64,000 nucleotides of DNA from Flavobacterium crocinum (GCF_003122385.1 NZ_CP029255.1:4402001-4466000), one strand, 5' to 3'. Counted from the stretch's first letter, positions 29,175 through 43,392 are shown. The notes: generated by a model from the sequence alone, not told the origin. Numbers and translations are program-made.

Positions 29175-32100
29175 TTAAAAGGAAACATTAAGTCCTATAG
29201 CCAATGTTCTGGTAAAAGGATAAATCGTATTTGAACTATCTCCATATTCGGGATCATAACCGTCTTTTACTTTAGAAAATTCAAACAAATCATTTCCTGA
29301 AAAATAAATTCTGAATTTATCAATTGGGAAATTTCCAATTTTCAAGTCGTCCAAAGTATAACCAACGATTAAAGATTTCAGCCTAATGTATTGGTTGTTT
29401 TGTAAAGCAAAATCATTGCTTGACCAGTTCCACGCTGCTCTGGTTGTATTAGCAGTCATTCTTGGATATTCAGCATCAGTATTTGTTTCTGTCCAGGTCT
29501 TACCTATAAAAGCAGTAGTCTGGCTGCCATATAATGTATTAAATGGATATGAAAGAAAACCTGTTCTAAGAACATTCTGTTGTAACATTCCCTGGAAGAA
29601 AATAGAGGTATCAAACTTGCCGTAAGTTCCATTTAAATTAAGCCCATAGACATAATGTGCCTGTGTATCTCCCATAAATTTCACATCCTTCACATCAATT
29701 TGTCCATCTTTATTTAAGTCTACTCTTTGAGTATCTCCAGGACGCAATACATTAACTCCTGTTGGTAATGCTCCATTATTATTATTTGCAGCATAATAAG
29801 CATCTACTTCTGCCTGATCTTTAAATAAATTGGTTGTTTCATATAAGAAAATTGGGTTTAAAGGATAGCCTAAAACACCATTTGTATTAACACCATTTGT
29901 AATAGCTGTCGCATTTTCTTTCTTGAGTAAAATGTTCTGACTGTCTCCCATATTGGCAGCAATACTGTATTTGAGTTTACCAATTTGGCCTCTATACCCC
30001 AGAGTAGCTTCCCAACCTTTTGTTTCTAACTCACCTGCGTTAGTTTTTGGAGCAGTTCCTCCCAGAACATCAGGATAGATTACATTGGTTAACATCCCAT
30101 TATTTCTTTTTTTGTATCCGTCAAATGAACCGAAGAGTTTTTTATTAAAGAAGCTAAAATCAACTCCAAATGTATTCATAGCCACACGTTCCCACGAAAT
30201 ATCATTAGAAGTAATGCCGGCAACGGAGCTGGCTGTTTGTAAGGCTGCAGTAGAACCAAAAAGAGCACTTCCGTTGTTGATATTAGATACATAACTGTAA
30301 TTACTAATCCCTGATTGAGATCCCATTTCGCCGTAAGAGTATCTTAATTTTAGGTAGCTTAAAGGTTTTAGATTTTTCATAAACCCTTCTTCTGTTACTA
30401 CCCAGCCTGCCTGAACTCCACCGAAATTGTCCCATTTATTTCCAGTACCAAACTTAGAAGAACCATCACGTCTCCAGCTTCCTTCAAGTAAGTATTTATT
30501 TTTATATCCATAATTAACTCTTGCCAAATAAGAATATAAACCGTTATGACCACGACCGCCAGCAGCTTCTACTTTTTCTTCAATAGATCCCATGTTAAGA
30601 TCGTACACCCCATTATCAACAAATCCCTTTCTGTAACCATACAATCTAGTGTCTTCCGTTTTTTCGGCAGTTATTCCTAATAATCCGGAAAAATTATGAT
30701 CTCCAATTTGTTTTTCATAATTTAAAAAACCACCATAATTTTGATAGGTTATTTGTTTATCTTCTTGTCTGATCGAAGAAGCTGAATTAACCGATTCTGG
30801 TGCTAAATCACCGTACCAGCTATATTGTGGTACTGTGATTTCATATCTTAAGTTTGTGTAAAAATCTTTACTGTATGCAACTTTAGTCTGAAACGATAAA
30901 CCTTTATACAATTTAAAAGTAGCCGATAGATTCATCATAATCTGATCTCTGATTGTTTCATCTCGACCTCCGTCAACTGTAGCGGCCACACTGTTACGAT
31001 TACCCGCTATATTAAAGTTTGCATACCACTGTCCATACGGATTTCTGGATGGAAAAAAAGGAGGATCTTGTGCTAATGAGCTGTCTAATCCGGTAGAAGG
31101 AGAAGATAAATTATATTTTAAATACGACATATTAGTCTCTAAATTCAACCAATTATTAACCTTATAATCGTAATTTAAGCGAACATTATACTGTTTTTTG
31201 CCATCATAGGCTGTTTGTAAGGCTCCCATATCTTCTGAATATCCATAAGACACTCGGTAATTGGTATTTTCGGTTCCTCCTGAAATACTTCCGTTATTGA
31301 ATGTAGAAACAGAGCTGCCAAACATTTCATCATAACGTGGTGCATTTCCTATGTAAATGTCTCCCCAATACAATGTTGAATATATCCCTGCGTAGCCTGA
31401 CTGCATCAATTGCAGATTTTCTTTAGACTGCCATCCCCAATAATTGGCCTGCGCTCCATCTTCCTTTGCTGCATCTAGCCAAATTGTCGCATATTGCTGC
31501 ATAGTCGGCGATTGTGGTCGAATGCCTAAAGTGTTTACTCTAGTAGTCGTAGACAAATCAATTTTCATTTTACCGGACTTTCCTTTTTTGGTTGTAACCA
31601 TAATTACACCATTAGAAGATCGGGAACCGTATAAGGCAGCAGAAGCATCCTTTAATACTGTTACCGACTGGATATCGTCCGGGTTCATATTATAAAAAGC
31701 CTCATTATTTATAGCCGGAGTTCCATCGATTACGATTAATGGAGAACCGCCATTAATTGAAGTCGCTCCACGAATCTGCATATTTATAGCTTCTCTACCC
31801 GGTCTTGAAGAACTTCTGGTAATCACTAATCCCGGAGTTTCTCCTTGCAAAGCTAAAACAGGATTGGTTACAGCTCTATCCTGAAAGGTTTTAGCTGTAA
31901 CAGTTTCTATAGAACCTGTGGAAGTTACTTTCTTCTGGGTACCATAGGCCACTACAATTACCTCGTCCAATTTCTTTTGGTCAGCTACTAATGCTACATT
32001 AATTACTGATTTACCGGCAACTGAAATTTCCTGGTCCTGATATCCAATAAAGCTAAAAACTAAAACAGCATCAGAAGAAGGCACACTAATCGTAAAGTTT

Positions 32101-32366
32101 CCATCAAAGTCTGTGGTTGTACCTTGATTGGTTCCTTTAATCATAATGTTAGCACCCGGGCAACCTAAATTATCTTCGGCAGTTACTACTTTTCCTTTTA
32201 TTATTATCTGCTGCGTTGCACTATTCAATTCAACCGTTTCCATCATTCCAATCTTTCTCTTTTCTAAAGCGAATGCATGAGAAGAAATGCAAACTAACAT
32301 CGAACAAAGCAGTGCAGGCTTTAGTCGATTAATTGAATTTGTTTTATTTAAAACAAGTTTATTCAT
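29175..32366 (-). CDS. SusC/RagA-family TonB-dependent outer-membrane transporter
   Basis: This 1063-aa protein has an N-terminal signal region (LLCSMLVCISSHAFA), a carboxypeptidase-D-like regulatory domain (about 50-130, VVTAEDNLGCPGANIMIKGTNQGTTTDFDGNFTI), the TonB box DEVIVVAYGTQKK (about 133), then the plug (ITRSSSRPGREAINMQIRGATS, VLKDASAALYGSRSSNGVIMVTTKKG) and a 22-strand barrel ending in an aromatic (LNVSF). It imports oligosaccharides into the periplasm with SusD. It is the first gene of the main PUL operon; 410 bp upstream separate it from the HTCS and hold the putative operator. The N-terminal extension before the CarD-like domain is somewhat long, though still normal for the family. 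Confidence -1.
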   Translation of the reverse strand: MNKLVLNKTNSINRLKPALLCSMLVCISSHAFALEKRKIGMMETVELNSATQQIIIKGKVVTAEDNLGCPGANIMIKGTNQGTTTDFDGNFTISVPSSDAVLVFSFIGYQDQEISVAGKSVINVALVADQKKLDEVIVVAYGTQKKVTSTGSIETVTAKTFQDRAVTNPVLALQGETPGLVITRSSSRPGREAINMQIRGATSINGGSPLIVIDGTPAINNEAFYNMNPDDIQSVTVLKDASAALYGSRSSNGVIMVTTKKGKSGKMKIDLSTTTRVNTLGIRPQSPTMQQYATIWLDAAKEDGAQANYWGWQSKENLQLMQSGYAGIYSTLYWGDIYIGNAPRYDEMFGSSVSTFNNGSISGGTENTNYRVSYGYSEDMGALQTAYDGKKQYNVRLNYDYKVNNWLNLETNMSYLKYNLSSPSTGLDSSLAQDPPFFPSRNPYGQWYANFNIAGNRNSVAATVDGGRDETIRDQIMMNLSATFKLYKGLSFQTKVAYSKDFYTNLRYEITVPQYSWYGDLAPESVNSASSIRQEDKQITYQNYGGFLNYEKQIGDHNFSGLLGITAEKTEDTRLYGYRKGFVDNGVYDLNMGSIEEKVEAAGGRGHNGLYSYLARVNYGYKNKYLLEGSWRRDGSSKFGTGNKWDNFGGVQAGWVVTEEGFMKNLKPLSYLKLRYSYGEMGSQSGISNYSYVSNINNGSALFGSTAALQTASSVAGITSNDISWERVAMNTFGVDFSFFNKKLFGSFDGYKKRNNGMLTNVIYPDVLGGTAPKTNAGELETKGWEATLGYRGQIGKLKYSIAANMGDSQNILLKKENATAITNGVNTNGVLGYPLNPIFLYETTNLFKDQAEVDAYYAANNNNGALPTGVNVLRPGDTQRVDLNKDGQIDVKDVKFMGDTQAHYVYGLNLNGTYGKFDTSIFFQGMLQQNVLRTGFLSYPFNTLYGSQTTAFIGKTWTETNTDAEYPRMTANTTRAAWNWSSNDFALQNNQYIRLKSLIVGYTLDDLKIGNFPIDKFRIYFSGNDLFEFSKVKDGYDPEYGDSSNTIYPFTRTLAIGLNVSF

Positions 32367-32551
32367 TTTGATTTTTTTTGGTCGTTGATAATTAGTTTAA
32401 GTTTGTTACTACTATAATCTTTAAGCAGGTTTAGATTTCATAAATACATTTTTTACGGTTAATAATTTTAATACTCGTAATTTTAAATCGAATTAATTAT
32501 TAAATCGACAAAATCGAACAATGCAATATTAAAAAATTGGCATTCCAGAGC

Positions 32552-32591
32552 GTATAAACCATGATTCAAAGAGTATAAATTATATTTCAAT
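32552..32591 (-). promoter_or_regulatory. Putative HTCS operator upstream of SusC (direct repeat, 21-bp period)
   Basis: On the plus strand, GTATAAACCATGATTCAAA (from 32552) and GTATAAATTATATTTCAAT (from 32573) match at 14 of 19 positions and start exactly 21 bp apart. Nearly the same block stands upstream of GH127. Direct repeats of this spacing are expected for AraC-type DNA binding by the adjacent HTCS. Confidence -1.
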
Positions 32592-32723
32592 ATCGCGTAA
32601 TTGCCTATATATTTGCGAGTTTAAGTACTTTTTGTAGTGTTATCTTTATGGTTAATAATAAAGTTTATTAAGTCACTCCTATTTAAAATAATTAAGGTTA
32701 CTAATCTCGATTTTTAAGACAAT

Positions 32724-32755
32724 AAAAAATCCGATTTGAATACTAAATCGGATTT
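32724..32755 (-). terminator. Intrinsic terminator of the HTCS gene
   Basis: AAATCCGATTT and AAATCGGATTT form a perfect 11-bp stem with a 7-nt loop, with a T-run following on the minus strand, 21 nt past the HTCS stop. It isolates regulator transcription from SusC. Confidence -1.
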
Positions 32756-32776
32756 AAACAAAGTTCTCTGCTGTTT

Positions 32777-35700
32777 TTAGTCAATAGACTTATCTTCATT
32801 TTTTCTTGTTTTATTTTCTTCTATATATTGTGAAGGCGTTACATTAAAAACTTCCTTAAAAGTCTTCGTAAAATATGCCGTTGAATTGAATCCACAATTA
32901 TGAGCTACTTCTTTAATCGAAAACGAATCGCTAATCAGCAATTCTGCTGCATATTTTAATTTTATGGTTCGAATAAAATTACTTGGATTTTGCCCCGTCA
33001 AGGAACTAATTTTTCGATAAAACTGAGAACGTCCCATATTTAAGGCATTCAGCAAATCGTCTAAAGAAAAATCGACGTTAGTTACATTATCTACAACTGC
33101 TTTTGTGGCTTTATCCAAAAATTTTTCATCGAGTGAATTAATCGTTATATCAGATGCCGGAATAATTCCACCTACAGCCGCAAAACGTTCGCGGGAACGT
33201 TTACGTGCTTCCAGCAAATTATTAACTCGTGCCTTAAGCACATTAATGCTGAATGGTTTTGACAAATAGGCGTCAGCACCTTTTTCATAACCCATTGCTA
33301 AGTCTTCATCTAAACTGCGGGCTGTCAGCAGTAAAATAGGTATATGACTAATTTCAAAGTCACTTTTAAGCTGTTGGCATAATTCGAAACCATCCATTTT
33401 TGGCATCATAACATCACTAATTATGATGTCTGGAAAATACTTTCTTATTTTTTCTAAACCAGCAACCCCATTGACTGCTTCTTTAACTCTAAATTGTTCG
33501 CTGAGTTCTGCTTTAAGATGACTTCGAAGCACTTTATTATCTTCAATCAAAAGTACTAATGGTCTTTTTTTATCTGCATCTGAAGCGATTGCATCCGAAT
33601 TTATATTTTCATCAGCTATCGAAATTTCATAATCTGCAGATGAAAGCGCATTCATATTTTTACCTTGGGATGTTATGGTTCCTGCTTCTATAATCTTTTT
33701 ACCGTCTTCTTTTAAATCTGCCGGAAGTCGCACGCTAAAAGTTGTACCTTGTTTATATTTACTTTCAACTAAAATCATTCCCTTGTGCAGTTCAACAAGA
33801 CTCTTTGTAAAATTCAATCCAATGCCTGTTCCCGCTTTAGATGCATCGGCATGGAAAAAACGTTGAAAGACTTCTTTAAGCTGTTTCTTTTTAAAACCTA
33901 TTCCAGTATCAGAAATATTCATCTGAATCATTTTTCGATTGATCGAAGGCCTCAAATAATTCCATTTATACCCTATACTGTCTACAAAAATTTCAGATAA
34001 TGTCAACGTAACAATTCCTCCATTATCTGTAAACTTAATTGCATTAGACAAGAGATTTGCCAGTATTTTTTCAATTTTATCGGCATCAAAATTTCCATAA
34101 TATTGATCAAATTCTGATTCAAAAACAAAACGGATATTTTTCGATTTGGCTAAATCTTCAAACAAGAAAAAAGTTTCCCTGCTAAATTTTACAATATCCA
34201 GATTAGCAATTTCTAAATGAGATTTACCCAAATCCATTTTTCTAAGATCCAATAATTGATCTACCAAATAAAGTAAACGCTTACTGCTTTTTTGGATTAT
34301 AGCTGCAGATTTTTTTACTTCGTCAGGATCATTAAAGTGAGTCAATATTTTTTCAACTGGATTTAAAATCAGGGTCAAAGGTGTTCTAAACTCATGGGAA
34401 ACATTGATAAAGAATTTTAGTTTTAATTGATCCAATTCTTGTTCTTTCTCCTCATTTAATCTTCGGGTATAAAACTTTAATCCAAACCAAATCATGGCTG
34501 CTCCTGCAATCATATAGAAAACATATGCCCACCATGATTTCCAAAAAGGAGGAGAAACATGAATCTCAATACTTGTTTTACCAGCATTTTCCCATTGACC
34601 ATCAATAGCAGCCATTACTTCGAAAGTATAGGAACCAGGAGGCAGATTTGCATAATTTGCAATACGATTATTATCTGCATTGATAAATTCTTTATCCAGA
34701 CCAGACATTTTATATGCATATTTGACACGCTCCGGATTCTGATAATTTAAGGCTACAAAACTTATTGATATATGACCTTCATTATAAGCCAGTTTTAATT
34801 TGTCTAAACTATTAAGATCATTTTCAAATAATACTCTATTATTAATCGTATCACCGGCATTAACTTTTTGATTGAACAATTTTATACCAGAAAGAATAGG
34901 TTTTACTTTGTCTGAATTCAATACAATATCGTTGGGATTAAACAAATTAAATCCATTTATCCCCCCGGCTATTATTCGTCCATCAAAAGTTTTGGCTATT
35001 GATTTACTTTGAAATTCGAGACCTTGCAAGCCATCATGAACATTAAAATTAATAATCTTACCAGACTTAGGACTTAATAGAGACAAACCACTCTTTGTAC
35101 TAATCCATATATTTTTATTATTATCTTCCTGTAATCCAACCACCAAATTATTTGGAAGACCACTTGAGGAAGAATAGGATTTTCTCAATTGTAAATGCTT
35201 ATCTAATTGAAACAAGCCCATATCTGTACCAATCCAAATATTTCCTTTATAATCTTCGATTACCTGGTTCACACGATTGCCCTGGACATTTTTAATTTTA
35301 ATTTCTTCAAACTGGATTTTCTTGGGTATTCTCGCATCCAATTTATCAAGATTGACATAACAAAGACCTATAGATGTTCCTACCCAAAGTCTGTTTTTAG
35401 AATCTACAAAAAGCGAAAAGACAAAATTGCTAATTATACTTTTCGGTGAATTCGGACTATTCTTAAACTGATAAAAACGTTCTGTTCGGGTATCGAATAA
35501 ATTTAGTCCTGCCAAAGATGTACCCAGCCAAAGTCTTTCTTGTTTGTCTTTGGCAGCACACCAGACTGTATTTTGGCCTATTGAAAAAACATTATTCGGA
35601 TCATTTAAAAACCGTTTTACCTGACCAGTCTCTGTATTAAACTTATTAAGACCTCTGTCCCAAGTACAAACCCATAACTCATCACTATTGCCTTCAATTA

Positions 35701-36973
35701 CATATAGAATTTTATTGGAACTCAATGAATTTGAATTACCTGGAATATTTTTATAATGTTTATACGTTTCTTTTGTATCATCATACATATCAAGACCTCC
35801 TCCATCTGTCCCAATCCAGATACGCTGACGACTATCCTGAAATACTGACTGCGCAATTTTTGTACTTAAACTATTTGAAGTTTGTGTTTTGTAGAAATGA
35901 TGTCCAAACGATGATTTAAACAAAGCTAATTTGCTTACTCCTTTATTGTATGTGGCTATCCAATACGTTCCTTCTTTATCTTGCAGTACTTTTGACGGTT
36001 GATTGTTGGGTAAGGAAAATGGATCATCTGGATTTTGAACGAGATGTTTTATCAATCCTTTTTGTTTGTCTAATAAATACAAACCCTCTCCATCTGTAGC
36101 AACCCAAATTACACCTTTAATATCCTGATACAGATGAAAAATGGGTACTGAAAAACTGTCCTGACTAACTTTTTTATGCTGTTTTGTAGTCGAATTATAA
36201 ACATACAAATGCCCTAAATCATTCCCAATCCAAAATTCGTTTTTATTATCAAGTATAATTTGTTTAGGCAAATGATCTAAAAACTGATTGGCTTCAAAAT
36301 TTATATTTTGACGTTCGAATACATTTGTTTTGGAATTATACTTATGCAAATTATTTCCCGCTGTTCCAATCCAAAGTTGTCCTTTTTTATCTAATATTAA
36401 ATTTGAAATATTATTATTATCTAATGCATTACTGTTTTTATAATTTGCTTTATAACGAATTGATTTAAAACTTTGAAAGTCATCTGGAAAAATTGACAAA
36501 TCAATTTTAATCAAACCATTTTTAGTACCAATCCATAGGAGTTTTTTTTGAGCATCAAATTTTAAACAATTGATTTCCTCTCTCGGATTAGCCTTATCGA
36601 TAAAATTTTTATCCAGATTGATTTTGTAAAATCTCTGCGCTTTTTTGTCAAAGACATTTAAACCATTACTTGTTCCTACCCAGAGATGTCCTAAATAATC
36701 TTCAGTAATTGCATTTATACGATTGTTACTAATGGAATACTTATCATTAACAATTGGCCTGAAAACTTCAAATTCATAACCATTATACTTATTTAAGCCA
36801 TCAATAGTTCCAAACCACAAAAAACCCTCTTTGTCTTGAAATATTTCAACACAAGTACTACTGGACAGCCCTTTACTGGTATCAAAGTTTTCAAATTTTA
36901 AATTAGAAAACTGTGCATTAATATTAAAACTGAGTAGTAGAAATATACCTTTAATTAAATCTTTTATTCTCAC
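32777..36973 (-). CDS. Hybrid two-component system regulator (HTCS) of the PUL
   Basis: This 1398-aa single-chain sensor-regulator has a signal peptide (GIFLLLSFNINAQ). The periplasmic part has about a dozen reg_prop propeller blades (DKEGFLWFGTIDGLNKYNGYEF, DYLGHLWVGTSNGLNVFD and others, to about 690) and a Y_Y_Y domain (LPPGSYTFEVMA, about 778). One membrane helix follows (about 813-834). The cytoplasmic part has HisKA with the phosphoacceptor His in SHEFRTPLTL (about 859), HATPase with NLLSNAIKFTDNGG, DTGIGF and GTGIGLNFTKSL, a receiver with Asp in ISDVMMPKMDG (about 1186), and an AraC-type HTH at the end (CGFNSTAYFTKTF, about 1361). All catalytic residues are present. Such proteins bind an oligosaccharide in the periplasm and activate their PUL. 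It lies directly upstream of SusC on the same strand. Confidence -1.
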   Translation of the reverse strand: MRIKDLIKGIFLLLSFNINAQFSNLKFENFDTSKGLSSSTCVEIFQDKEGFLWFGTIDGLNKYNGYEFEVFRPIVNDKYSISNNRINAITEDYLGHLWVGTSNGLNVFDKKAQRFYKINLDKNFIDKANPREEINCLKFDAQKKLLWIGTKNGLIKIDLSIFPDDFQSFKSIRYKANYKNSNALDNNNISNLILDKKGQLWIGTAGNNLHKYNSKTNVFERQNINFEANQFLDHLPKQIILDNKNEFWIGNDLGHLYVYNSTTKQHKKVSQDSFSVPIFHLYQDIKGVIWVATDGEGLYLLDKQKGLIKHLVQNPDDPFSLPNNQPSKVLQDKEGTYWIATYNKGVSKLALFKSSFGHHFYKTQTSNSLSTKIAQSVFQDSRQRIWIGTDGGGLDMYDDTKETYKHYKNIPGNSNSLSSNKILYVIEGNSDELWVCTWDRGLNKFNTETGQVKRFLNDPNNVFSIGQNTVWCAAKDKQERLWLGTSLAGLNLFDTRTERFYQFKNSPNSPKSIISNFVFSLFVDSKNRLWVGTSIGLCYVNLDKLDARIPKKIQFEEIKIKNVQGNRVNQVIEDYKGNIWIGTDMGLFQLDKHLQLRKSYSSSSGLPNNLVVGLQEDNNKNIWISTKSGLSLLSPKSGKIINFNVHDGLQGLEFQSKSIAKTFDGRIIAGGINGFNLFNPNDIVLNSDKVKPILSGIKLFNQKVNAGDTINNRVLFENDLNSLDKLKLAYNEGHISISFVALNYQNPERVKYAYKMSGLDKEFINADNNRIANYANLPPGSYTFEVMAAIDGQWENAGKTSIEIHVSPPFWKSWWAYVFYMIAGAAMIWFGLKFYTRRLNEEKEQELDQLKLKFFINVSHEFRTPLTLILNPVEKILTHFNDPDEVKKSAAIIQKSSKRLLYLVDQLLDLRKMDLGKSHLEIANLDIVKFSRETFFLFEDLAKSKNIRFVFESEFDQYYGNFDADKIEKILANLLSNAIKFTDNGGIVTLTLSEIFVDSIGYKWNYLRPSINRKMIQMNISDTGIGFKKKQLKEVFQRFFHADASKAGTGIGLNFTKSLVELHKGMILVESKYKQGTTFSVRLPADLKEDGKKIIEAGTITSQGKNMNALSSADYEISIADENINSDAIASDADKKRPLVLLIEDNKVLRSHLKAELSEQFRVKEAVNGVAGLEKIRKYFPDIIISDVMMPKMDGFELCQQLKSDFEISHIPILLLTARSLDEDLAMGYEKGADAYLSKPFSINVLKARVNNLLEARKRSRERFAAVGGIIPASDITINSLDEKFLDKATKAVVDNVTNVDFSLDDLLNALNMGRSQFYRKISSLTGQNPSNFIRTIKLKYAAELLISDSFSIKEVAHNCGFNSTAYFTKTFKEVFNVTPSQYIEENKTRKNEDKSID

Positions 36974-37513
36974 GTTTATTATAATTTACCTATAGAGACT
37001 ATTTTCTTTAGGATTTAGATTATATTGTTTTAGCTTTAATTATACTATTTTTTAAAACTAACTTTTTTTATTATATCAAGTATACAAAGCAAAAGACATA
37101 AATTTTATTTAAGAAAGCAAACATCTCAACAAAAAAACGGAATGCTATCCACAAAGACAATTTTAAATAAAAGCATTTTAAATATCTTTAAATTATCAAT
37201 CATTTACTATAAAATAAAAGTCATTTCGCAATAAAAACAAGTCTAAAATGATGCAATCAATCTACTTTTAGCTTAATTCATCTTTTTTTGGAGTAGCAAA
37301 ATTTGTACTTCGTGATTTGAAGTGTAATAAGATATTCATTTGAACCAAATAACAGTAAATAAATCAAAAAGGTCCATGTAAAAAAAAGAGCTAAAGTGTT
37401 GATCTTAACACTGTAGCCCTATCACTATTTACTATAACACTATTTTTCTTTGCATTTCATTATGCTCTCCACTTATTGATAAAATCATAACACTTTGTAT
37501 TACAAATGTTTAA

Positions 37514-37555
<42 letters not shown>

Positions 37556-37888
37556 AAAACAAAGTATAACAAAAGTCTATGTATTGAAAGTATTTCTTTA
37601 AGAAAATATCATTTAGCGTAAAAAGAACTTTTGTACTTCCTAGTCACATCAAATTTAGAAGAATCTAGTTTAATTCTTTCTAAAGTTTGCTAAAGATTGG
37701 ATAGTCATTTGAAAACTCCAATTGCTTCTGAGAAAATTCATGTACTATAGCTTTTACATCCGAGGATTTTCTTGCTAACATTTTAACCCTTTAGTATCAA
37801 AAATTTCATCGTGATTGAAAAATAAAGAAAAGAATTATTCTGTATTAATTTTGCTCGAGTTTTGTATTTTCTATTTCGTAATAATTAA

Positions 37889-37950
37889 TGGCGTTTCCCT
37901 CCGGGCCGGGCTGTCCGCTGTATCTTTTGCTTTTTAAAGAAAAAAGCAAA
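37889..37950 (-). repeat. REP-like half element beyond the rRNA terminator
   Basis: On the minus strand, AGCAAAAGATACAGCGGACAG is followed by a C/G-rich arm. It shares AAAAGAT..CAGCGGA.AGC with the element at 43858-43937 on the other side of the rRNA operon. A TTTTGCTTTTTT/AAAAAGCAAAA stem lies at its edge. A 60-codon frame across it (37845-38027) is not a credible gene. Confidence -1.
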
Positions 37951-37963
37951 AGTGCTGCAAAAC

Positions 37964-37996
37964 AAAAAATCCTCATCAAAAACATGATGAGGATTC
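37964..37996 (-). terminator. Intrinsic terminator of the rRNA operon
   Basis: AATCCTCATCA and TGATGAGGATT form a perfect 11-bp stem with a short T-rich loop, followed by a run of T on the minus strand, immediately downstream of 5S rRNA. Confidence -1.
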
Positions 37997-38006
37997 TTAA
38001 AAGAAA

Positions 38007-38114
38007 GGCGACGACATACTCTCCCACAAAACTGCAGTACCATCTGCGCAGGCGGGCTTAACTTCTCTGTTCGGGATGGGAAGAGGTGAGCCCCGCCGCA
38101 ATAACCACCTTAAG
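38007..38114 (-). rRNA. rrf: 5S ribosomal RNA
   Basis: The minus strand reads GGTGGTTATTGCGGCGGGGC, then CCTCTTCCCATCCCGAACAG and AAGTTAAGCCC, the conserved 5S blocks, and closes with GTCGTCGCC. Its length of about 108 nt is normal for the phylum. The ends are approximate. Confidence -1.
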
Positions 38115-38210
38115 GTTGTTGGTTATTGGTTTGTTGTTTATAGTTTCTCGTTTTAAACGCTTGACTGATAACATATAACCTTTAACCTTCCGCGGTGCGG
38201 ACAATATTTT

Positions 38211-38231
38211 AACATACTGAGATAAAGAAAC
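38211..38231 (-). other. Pre-23S processing stem, 3' arm
   Basis: The plus-strand sequence AACATACTGAGATAAAGAAA is the inverted counterpart of the segment at 41261-41280, on the other side of 23S. In the transcript the two pair as the long stem cut by RNase III-type processing. Confidence -1.
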
Positions 38232-38300
38232 AAATAAGTTTTATTAAGTTTAAGAAAGTTTCCTCCCTCCCTGGTCTGGGACCAGAGAGGGAAAAGTTCG

Positions 38301-41181
<2,881 letters not shown>

Positions 41182-41260
41182 ACCAATCTTGTTACTTAAA
41201 ACAAGACCGTTTTTTTTGTTTTTGTTACTTATAACAAAAACGCTTTCTACTTTCTTATTA

Positions 41261-41280
41261 TTTTCTTATCTCAATATGTC
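41261..41280 (-). other. Pre-23S processing stem, 5' arm
   Basis: The minus strand reads GACATATTGAGATAAGAAAA, which is complementary to the transcript of 38211-38231 with few mismatches. It lies about 80 nt before the 23S 5' end. Confidence -1.
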
Positions 41281-41314
41281 AATGAACTTTTATCTACTCC
41301 TTGGAGCAAATCAG

Positions 41315-41388
41315 TGGAGAATAACGGAGTCGAACCGTTGACCTCCTGCGTGCAAGGCAGGCGCTCTAGCCAGCTGAGCTAATCCCCC
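41315..41388 (-). tRNA. tRNA-Ala (TGC anticodon)
   Basis: The 74-nt cloverleaf has acceptor GGGGGAT/ATTCTCC, D-arm TAGCTCAGCTGG, anticodon stem CCTGC/GCAGG with loop containing TGC, and T-arm GGTTCGACTCC. The CCA end is not encoded. It sits in the 16S-23S spacer, the standard place. Confidence -1.
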
Positions 41389-41480
41389 ATTTCTTTAGTG
41401 ATGAGTTATTAGTTATGAGTTATGAATTATTGCTCATAAGGTCTCAACCCCTAAAATTTCCTTTTAATTAAGTCAAATAG

Positions 41481-41554
41481 TAGTCCCGGGCAGACTCGAA
41501 CTGCCGACCCCTACATTATCAGTGTAGTACTCTAACCAGCTGAGCTACGAGACT
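41481..41554 (-). tRNA. tRNA-Ile (GAT anticodon)
   Basis: The 74-nt cloverleaf has acceptor AGTCTCG/CGGGACT, D-arm TAGCTCAGCTGG, anticodon loop CTGATAA with GAT, and T-arm AGTTCGAGTCT. CCA is not encoded. It is the first tRNA of the 16S-23S spacer. Confidence -1.
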
Positions 41555-41591
41555 CTGTTTTACTTAATTGTTTATCATTTTTTAAATCAAC

Positions 41592-41608
41592 AGCAAGAGT
41601 AATACAAT
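41592..41608 (-). other. Pre-16S processing stem, 3' arm
   Basis: The plus strand AGCAAGAGTAATACAAT pairs, with one mismatch over 14 nt, with the leader segment at 43253-43270 when transcribed. It lies about 75 nt past the 16S 3' end. Confidence -1.
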
Positions 41609-41680
41609 CTAAAATTCCAAACCTGTAGAGTGGCATCTTGTTTCCCATTCGTGCCCTGAGGCTAACAAAATGGGCTCTAG

Positions 41681-43196
<1,516 letters not shown>

Positions 43197-43252
43197 ATTT
43201 TAATATTATATAGTCGATGCCTTATTCCAGTCGGTTTGTCTCGAATCTCTCG

Positions 43253-43270
43253 ATTCTATTACTCTTATTC
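43253..43270 (-). other. Pre-16S processing stem, 5' arm
   Basis: The minus strand GAATAAGAGTAATAGAAT pairs with the segment downstream of 16S (41592-41608). It lies about 57 nt before the 16S 5' end. Confidence -1.
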
Positions 43271-43361
43271 TATTTTGTCTCGTCTTGTGACGAGACGGCT
43301 GTCAATTCAATATGTCTACGAACGTAATTTTGTTTCCTTCGCTTGTTTCTCAAAGCGGGTG

Positions 43362-43392
43362 CAAAACTAGAAATTCTTTTTGTTTCCTGCAA
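43362..43392 (-). promoter_or_regulatory. rRNA promoter, proximal
   Basis: The -7 element TAGTTTTG (43362-43369) and TTG (43390-43392) are 20 nt apart, followed by GCACCCGC as in the two other copies. This is a full match to the Bacteroidetes -33/-7 promoter type. Confidence -1.

Larger units (their letters stand above)
32367..32776. other. 410-bp regulatory region between the HTCS gene and SusC
   Basis: It holds the HTCS terminator hairpin (32724-32755), the 21-bp-period direct repeat (32552-32591) and about 185 nt of AT-rich leader before SusC. A weak -7-like TATTTATG occurs in the leader. No gene is seen. Confidence -1.

Noticed and set aside
37680..37781. 33-codon minus-strand frame followed by further in-frame stops, possible gene remnant.
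   Set aside because: It is too short and has no recognisable homology; it could be chance in AT-rich DNA.
37845..38027. 60-codon minus-strand frame between 5S and the REP-like element.
   Set aside because: It covers the 3' end of 5S, the terminator and a repeat, which explains the sequence fully.
41400..41434. Tandem-like ATGAGTTAT repeats in the tRNA spacer, considered as a repeat array.
   Set aside because: Only three short imperfect copies; more likely ordinary spacer sequence, and not CRISPR-like.
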